Below are positions 22,085 through 24,967 of a DNA stretch of 24,967 nt, in pieces. How positions within the stretch are numbered: the stretch's first letter is position 1; every line of letters begins with the position of its first letter. A model generated the notes under the pieces. It was not told where the DNA came from, searched no databases, and saw nothing but the letters and a program-made list of their open reading frames with translations. The DNA is taken from the IMG/VR virus record IMGVR_UViG_3300020433_000045, positions 1-24,967 of that record, one strand, 5' to 3'. The stretch is from a virus. Made by a program: the position numbers and the translations under genes.

Positions 22085-22107
22085 GATTGGTTACTGTTTT
22101 GTTAAAA

Positions 22108-22136
22108 ACTATAGCACAAGATTTATGTTTTGTCTA
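22108..22136 (-). promoter_or_regulatory. Sigma70-type promoter upstream of the 77-aa gene
   Basis: TAGACA (22136-22131), 17 nt, TATAGT (22113-22108). It overlaps the 3' end of the previous gene and lies about 24 nt before the 77-aa start. Confidence 0.6.
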
Positions 22137-22412
22137 CTGTTTTCTTTTTTTCTTTTTAGTTGATGGTGCTACGCTATTGTCAAAGGTTTTTGGATTTATA
22201 ATTCCTTTAGTCCAAGAAATTGCTTCAACATTTTTATACTTATCATAGTAAACATCAAAAACATCTACAACTGCTTTCGCTCTTACAATGTCATACTTGA
22301 CCTCATCATCGACTTTATATGTGACAATAAAAGAATCGGTTGGTAACTTTTTATCTTCTGCACTTTTTAAGTCACACTTTTCACGAACTAACTTAACTTT
22401 AGTGCTATCCAT
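22134..22412 (-). CDS. Conserved cyanophage protein (92 aa)
   Basis: I start it at MDSTKVKLVREKCDLK because the ATG overlaps the upstream stop (TAATG) behind GGGGAGG. The core, PTDSFIVTYKVDDEVKYDIVR then DVFDVYYDKYKNVEAISWT, alternates strands and reads like a small alpha/beta protein. I recognise it as a protein common in cyanophage genomes with no known function. The C-terminus is a basic Lys/Arg tail (TKKKKRKQ). Confidence 0.7.
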   Translation of the reverse strand: MDSTKVKLVREKCDLKSAEDKKLPTDSFIVTYKVDDEVKYDIVRAKAVVDVFDVYYDKYKNVEAISWTKGIINPKTFDNSVAPSTKKKKRKQ

Positions 22413-23020
22413 TAACTTCGACCTCCCCACTTGATATCTGGATACGCTTCAGAAACTATCTCTTTTGAGATATCATACTTATCGGTTAACTTTTTATCTT
22501 TTACAAGACAAAGTATTTCTGCTTCTAGAGGATGAAGACCTTGAAGAATTTGAATAAACATTGTTTCTCTTGAAAGAGATTTTAATCTGTCATTTCCACC
22601 CTTGACAAAATTATAAAACTTTTTAAATTCTTGTCGAATTGAAGTTCTTCCTCTTGTTAGATCATCACTAGTACCTATGGAATTGGAATTATTATATCCC
22701 ATAGTTGCAGTTTGTTGATTTATTCGAGTCGAAAGAGTTCCACTCGTATTCTGTTCTTCTTCTAAACTTGAGTATGGAACTTCACCAGGTGGAAGCAAAC
22801 TGATTACCGTGTTATCAAAATTCCAAATAAACAAACTTTTTATTGAGGGATGCCCATACTTCTTCAAATATTCTATCTTCTTTGCTTTAGTTCTTTGTTT
22901 AATAACAAGATCAAACACTTCAAATGCAAATGGGTTTGGAGGTAATGCAACTAAAGTTTCTGGATGCAATGTTTTGACTTTTTTAGTCGTCCTCTTCACT
23001 GTCTTCGGTTTCGTAGTCAT
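22412..23020 (-). CDS. DUF6433-like cyanophage protein (202 aa)
   Basis: The conserved core reads ALPPNPFAFEVFDLVIKQRT, HPSIKSLFIWNFDNTVISLLPPGEVPY, TSIRQEFKKFYNFVKGGND, MFIQILQGLHPLEAEILCLVKD and AYPDIKWGGR, which I recall as the DUF6433 family of T4-like cyanophages. Function unknown. I begin at MTTKPKTVKR; a longer form from 23053 would overlap the upstream gene by 70 nt. The N-terminal Lys-rich stretch is probably disordered. The gene is translated just before the 92-aa gene and overlaps its start. Confidence 0.7.
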   Translation of the reverse strand: MTTKPKTVKRTTKKVKTLHPETLVALPPNPFAFEVFDLVIKQRTKAKKIEYLKKYGHPSIKSLFIWNFDNTVISLLPPGEVPYSSLEEEQNTSGTLSTRINQQTATMGYNNSNSIGTSDDLTRGRTSIRQEFKKFYNFVKGGNDRLKSLSRETMFIQILQGLHPLEAEILCLVKDKKLTDKYDISKEIVSEAYPDIKWGGRS

Positions 23021-23204
23021 AATTGTTTTCAAATCTAAATGCGACAATTTCATCAGGTATTAAATTACCATGTTGATCATACATTTCTGGATGCATGGAT
23101 AATTTATTTGATTGATGGGTATGGATCATATAACCTATTATACCACCAACAAGCATAAAAATCAAGGTCAAAAGAGAAAAGATTGTTAGAGTAGTTGCAG
23201 TCAT
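22983..23204 (-). CDS. Small membrane-anchored protein (73 aa)
   Basis: A single membrane helix is clear (residues about 6-26, LTIFSLLTLIFMLVGGIIGYM), followed by a soluble tail with HPEMYDQHGNLIPDEIVAFRFEN and an acidic end (TEDSEEDD). This type of protein is common in cyanophages. A good AGGAG site lies upstream of the ATG. It overlaps the DUF6433-like gene at its 3' end. Function unknown. Confidence 0.7.
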   Translation of the reverse strand: MTATTLTIFSLLTLIFMLVGGIIGYMIHTHQSNKLSMHPEMYDQHGNLIPDEIVAFRFENNYDYETEDSEEDD

Positions 23205-23222
23205 AGATCTCCTAAAGTAATT

Positions 23223-23417
23223 TTATTTTTCTATTCGAAAATTAAATTCAAAGTTAAAATAAATTTTTCTTTTAAATATAGAAAAAGTTTTTTCAAATTT
23301 GATTTTCGATGGTTTATTCAGTTTTTGTTTTTGTTTTTCTCCAAGTATAAGTTCTACTCCTTTATTTATCGTCAATTCAGACGAACTTTTTTTCTTGGAG
23401 ATATTTGATTGTGTCAC
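23223..23417 (-). CDS. Small basic protein with GTG start, overlapping glutaredoxin (64 aa)
   Basis: It begins at GTG (MTQSNISKKKSSSEL) and continues TINKGVELILGEKQKQKL, then a basic, Phe-rich C-terminus. GGAGG lies 5 nt before the GTG, inside the glutaredoxin GGCSD codons. The overlap with the glutaredoxin gene is 41 nt. The composition looks like a real protein and I vaguely recall similar small proteins in this place in cyanophages. Function unknown. Confidence 0.5.
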   Translation of the reverse strand: MTQSNISKKKSSSELTINKGVELILGEKQKQKLNKPSKIKFEKTFSIFKRKIYFNFEFNFRIEK

Positions 23418-23655
23418 TACATCCTCCTAATTTTTTTCCGTTTAAAAGTATTTGTGGAAAAGTCGATCCATTACCGAACTCTCCATAAAATGCGTTCCTA
23501 TCAAAATGTTCTCCAAGTGTATAAACTGTATAAGATGCTTGGATATGATCTAATACTTGAACAATTTGACGACAATAGGGACATCCAGTCTTTGAGTAGA
23601 CTGTGTAGTTTTGAGTTCCTAAAACTTTTTCTTCTGGTTCTAAATTTCCGTGCAT
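23377..23655 (-). CDS. Glutaredoxin (92 aa)
   Basis: The dithiol motif CPYC is at residues 25-28 (YSKTGCPYCRQ), TFPQI at 65-69 (the cis-Pro loop), and GGCSD at 77-81 (glutathione binding). Length is typical. It could support ribonucleotide reductase, as T4 NrdC does, or redox balance during photosynthesis-driven infection. It follows talC with a short gap that carries an ATAAATA late-like element overlapping the talC stop. Confidence 0.9.
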   Translation of the reverse strand: MHGNLEPEEKVLGTQNYTVYSKTGCPYCRQIVQVLDHIQASYTVYTLGEHFDRNAFYGEFGNGSTFPQILLNGKKLGGCSDTIKYLQEKKFV

Positions 23656-23673
23656 GATTCGATTATAAAATAA

Positions 23674-23680
23674 TATTTAT
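23674..23680 (-). promoter_or_regulatory. Candidate late promoter core ATAAATA before glutaredoxin
   Basis: ATAAATA at 23680-23674 matches seven bases of the T4 late element and lies 18 nt before the glutaredoxin start. In an AT-rich genome this may be chance. Confidence 0.3.
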
Positions 23681-24324
23681 TGTTTTGATATAGCGTTTGC
23701 ATAATCTTTATCGAAGATCTCAATACCTACGTCTGTCAAAATGTGTCCATACATTTTTTCAAAAATAGACGGAGGCATTGTCACTATATCTGCACCTTGT
23801 GCAAAGGAGTGTTCTACATCACCCACAGAGCGAATTGATGCAGATAATATTTCGCACATATCATATGGTAATACTTCTCTTATACGTTTAATCAGATTGC
23901 ATCCACCAAATCTTTGATCATCAACACGACCAACAAAAGGAGAAATGTATTTTGCACCTGCTTTTGCAGATAAAATAGCTTGAGATACACTAAAAATTAG
24001 TGTAACATTTACTTTGATACCATCTTTTGACAACTGTTTACATACCCATAATCCATCAGGTGTACAGGGAACTTTAATTGTGGTTTGATCTTTTCCAAAT
24101 TTTTTAATCAATCTTGCACCCTCTAATGCCATTTCTGCAGCACTACCCACAACCTCCATACTTATATCTGGAATACCTGCACGAATTAATTCTTGGTAAA
24201 CTTCTTCTGGATCACGACCACTCTTCATAATTAATGTCGGGTTAGTAGTAATGCCATCAATCAATCCAGTTTTGAAGTGTTCTTTGATTGATTTAGTATC
24301 TGCGGTATCAAGAAAAATCTTCAT
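23677..24324 (-). CDS. talC: Transaldolase, TalC type (215 aa)
   Basis: The sequence follows the small TalC/fructose-6-phosphate aldolase-like family: MKIFLDTADTKSIKEHF, DGITTNPTLI (23-32), TIKVPCT with the Schiff-base Lys at K84, NVTLIFS, ISPFVGRVDD and the C-terminal ADIVTMPPSIFEKM. TalC is a hallmark auxiliary gene of cyanophages. It supports the pentose phosphate pathway, giving NADPH and ribose for phage nucleotide synthesis while the Calvin cycle is held back. It has a strong promoter just upstream and is read with glutaredoxin and the small-gene run. Confidence 0.95.
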   Translation of the reverse strand: MKIFLDTADTKSIKEHFKTGLIDGITTNPTLIMKSGRDPEEVYQELIRAGIPDISMEVVGSAAEMALEGARLIKKFGKDQTTIKVPCTPDGLWVCKQLSKDGIKVNVTLIFSVSQAILSAKAGAKYISPFVGRVDDQRFGGCNLIKRIREVLPYDMCEILSASIRSVGDVEHSFAQGADIVTMPPSIFEKMYGHILTDVGIEIFDKDYANAISKQ

Positions 24325-24349
24325 AAGAAAAAAATAACTAAACTATCTA

Positions 24350-24685
24350 TTACTTTGATAAGTATAACACAAAATTTTTCATAGTGTCAACATCATAATT
24401 GTATTGATTTAAAAACTTATTACAATCTTGGCATATGTCAGTAGTTAATTTTGTATTAGTTTTCTTACATATTTCACATTTACCCAATCGATATTTCTTT
24501 CTATTCTTTTCTTTAATTCTATCTCTTGTACAAGTTTTACATTCATACGAGTAAGAAGATTTTAAACTTAAGTTCTTACGTATTTTATAGTAGTCTGCCA
24601 ATAAACTTTTTCTAACACCACACTTCTTACAAACTCTATCGACTAAAAGAAGATGTTCTGTTTCTAACTGTTCTTCAAAATCCAT
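24350..24685 (-). CDS. Zinc-ribbon protein with four CxxC pairs (111 aa)
   Basis: Four Cys pairs are visible: CKKC (residues 19-22), CKTC (about 49-52), CEIC and CQDC. The spacing CxxC...YY...CxxC followed by a basic KEKNRKKYR segment resembles the N-terminal metal-binding module of phage HNH or endonuclease VII-type proteins, but no HNH catalytic part is seen. It may be a stand-alone zinc protein or a remnant. It sits between psbD and talC, and its 3' end contains the talC promoter. Confidence 0.65.
   Translation of the reverse strand: MDFEEQLETEHLLLVDRVCKKCGVRKSLLADYYKIRKNLSLKSSYSYECKTCTRDRIKEKNRKKYRLGKCEICKKTNTKLTTDICQDCNKFLNQYNYDVDTMKNFVLYLSK
24361..24390 (-). promoter_or_regulatory. Strong sigma70-type promoter for the talC operon
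   Basis: TTGACA (24390-24385), then TATACT (24366-24361) at 18 nt, or TTATAC (24367-24362) at 17 nt. It lies at the 3' end of the 111-aa gene and would start transcription about 30 nt before talC. Confidence 0.85.
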
Positions 24686-24727
24686 TCTCGTTGGTTCAAT
24701 AATTTATATATCAAAATCTAATTGGAC

Positions 24728-24758
24728 AAAAAAATACCCCGAAAATTTTTTCGAGGTA
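24728..24758 (-). terminator. Rho-independent terminator after psbD
   Basis: TACCTCGAA pairs with TTCGGGGTA (one G-T pair) around a short A/T loop, followed by seven T on the minus strand. It separates psbD from the zinc-ribbon gene. Confidence 0.85.
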
Positions 24759-24784
24759 AATGTAATTAAAAGTTGATTTTTGTT

Positions 24785-24967
<183 letters not shown>

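Noticed and set aside
24700-24712. TATAAATT before the zinc-ribbon gene as a late promoter
   Set aside because: One mismatch in a very AT-rich spacer next to a terminator; too weak to call.

Overview
This window is a piece of a T4-like myovirus that infects marine cyanobacteria (a cyanomyovirus). The right edge holds the 3' end of psbD, the photosystem II D2 protein. The rest mixes T4 core genes (gp4, gp48, gp53, gp26, gp27-like, gp5, gp32, gp59, gp33-like) with genes typical of cyanophages: transaldolase talC, phoH, thyX, a DUF1825 protein and a DUF6433 protein. The DNA is AT-rich, which fits a phage of Prochlorococcus or low-GC marine Synechococcus. I saw no tRNA genes, insertion sequences or CRISPR arrays.

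Layout, left to right. (1) 1-12.8 kb, minus strand, so expression runs right to left: a tube-fold protein, gp26, a tail-chaperone-like 57-aa ORF, two large tape-measure-like proteins, gp27-like hub, a small acidic protein, gp5 without lysozyme, a separate beta-rich spike candidate, two structural proteins, a 54-aa ORF, and a tail fibre or spike cut by the window edge. (2) 12.88-15.88 kb, plus strand: a four-gene island of gp4, an unknown 158-aa protein, gp48 and gp53, closed by a hairpin terminator shared with gp32. (3) 15.9-20.8 kb, minus strand: replication, recombination and nucleotide genes, thyX > FmdB-like > phoH > RecB-like nuclease > gp33-like > small ORF > gp59 > DUF1825 > gp32. gp32 has its own strong promoter and a long structured leader. 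(4) 20.86-24.7 kb, minus strand: a 111-aa zinc-ribbon gene, talC, glutaredoxin and a run of small cyanophage genes. The run ends in a riboswitch-like RNA of the glutamine (glnA/downstream-peptide) type ahead of a 41-aa YRG peptide and a 28-aa membrane peptide. (5) The psbD 3' end and its terminator.

The most interesting signals are regulatory RNAs. gp26 ends in a complete-looking -1 ribosomal frameshift signal: an SD-like GGAGGG, the slippery heptamer T TTT TTC, then a 10-bp hairpin. It would fuse gp26 to the next small ORF, as in lambda G/GT tail chaperones. The gp32 leader has a perfect sigma70 promoter (TTGACA-17-TATAAT), a possible pseudoknotted junction, and a 51-nt tract with no G running to an AUG that has no Shine-Dalgarno. 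That design resembles T4 gene 32 autoregulation. The riboswitch-like element has a partial upstream repeat whose GAACG could compete for the same P1 strand. All of this comes from reading the sequence; no searches or folding programs were run.
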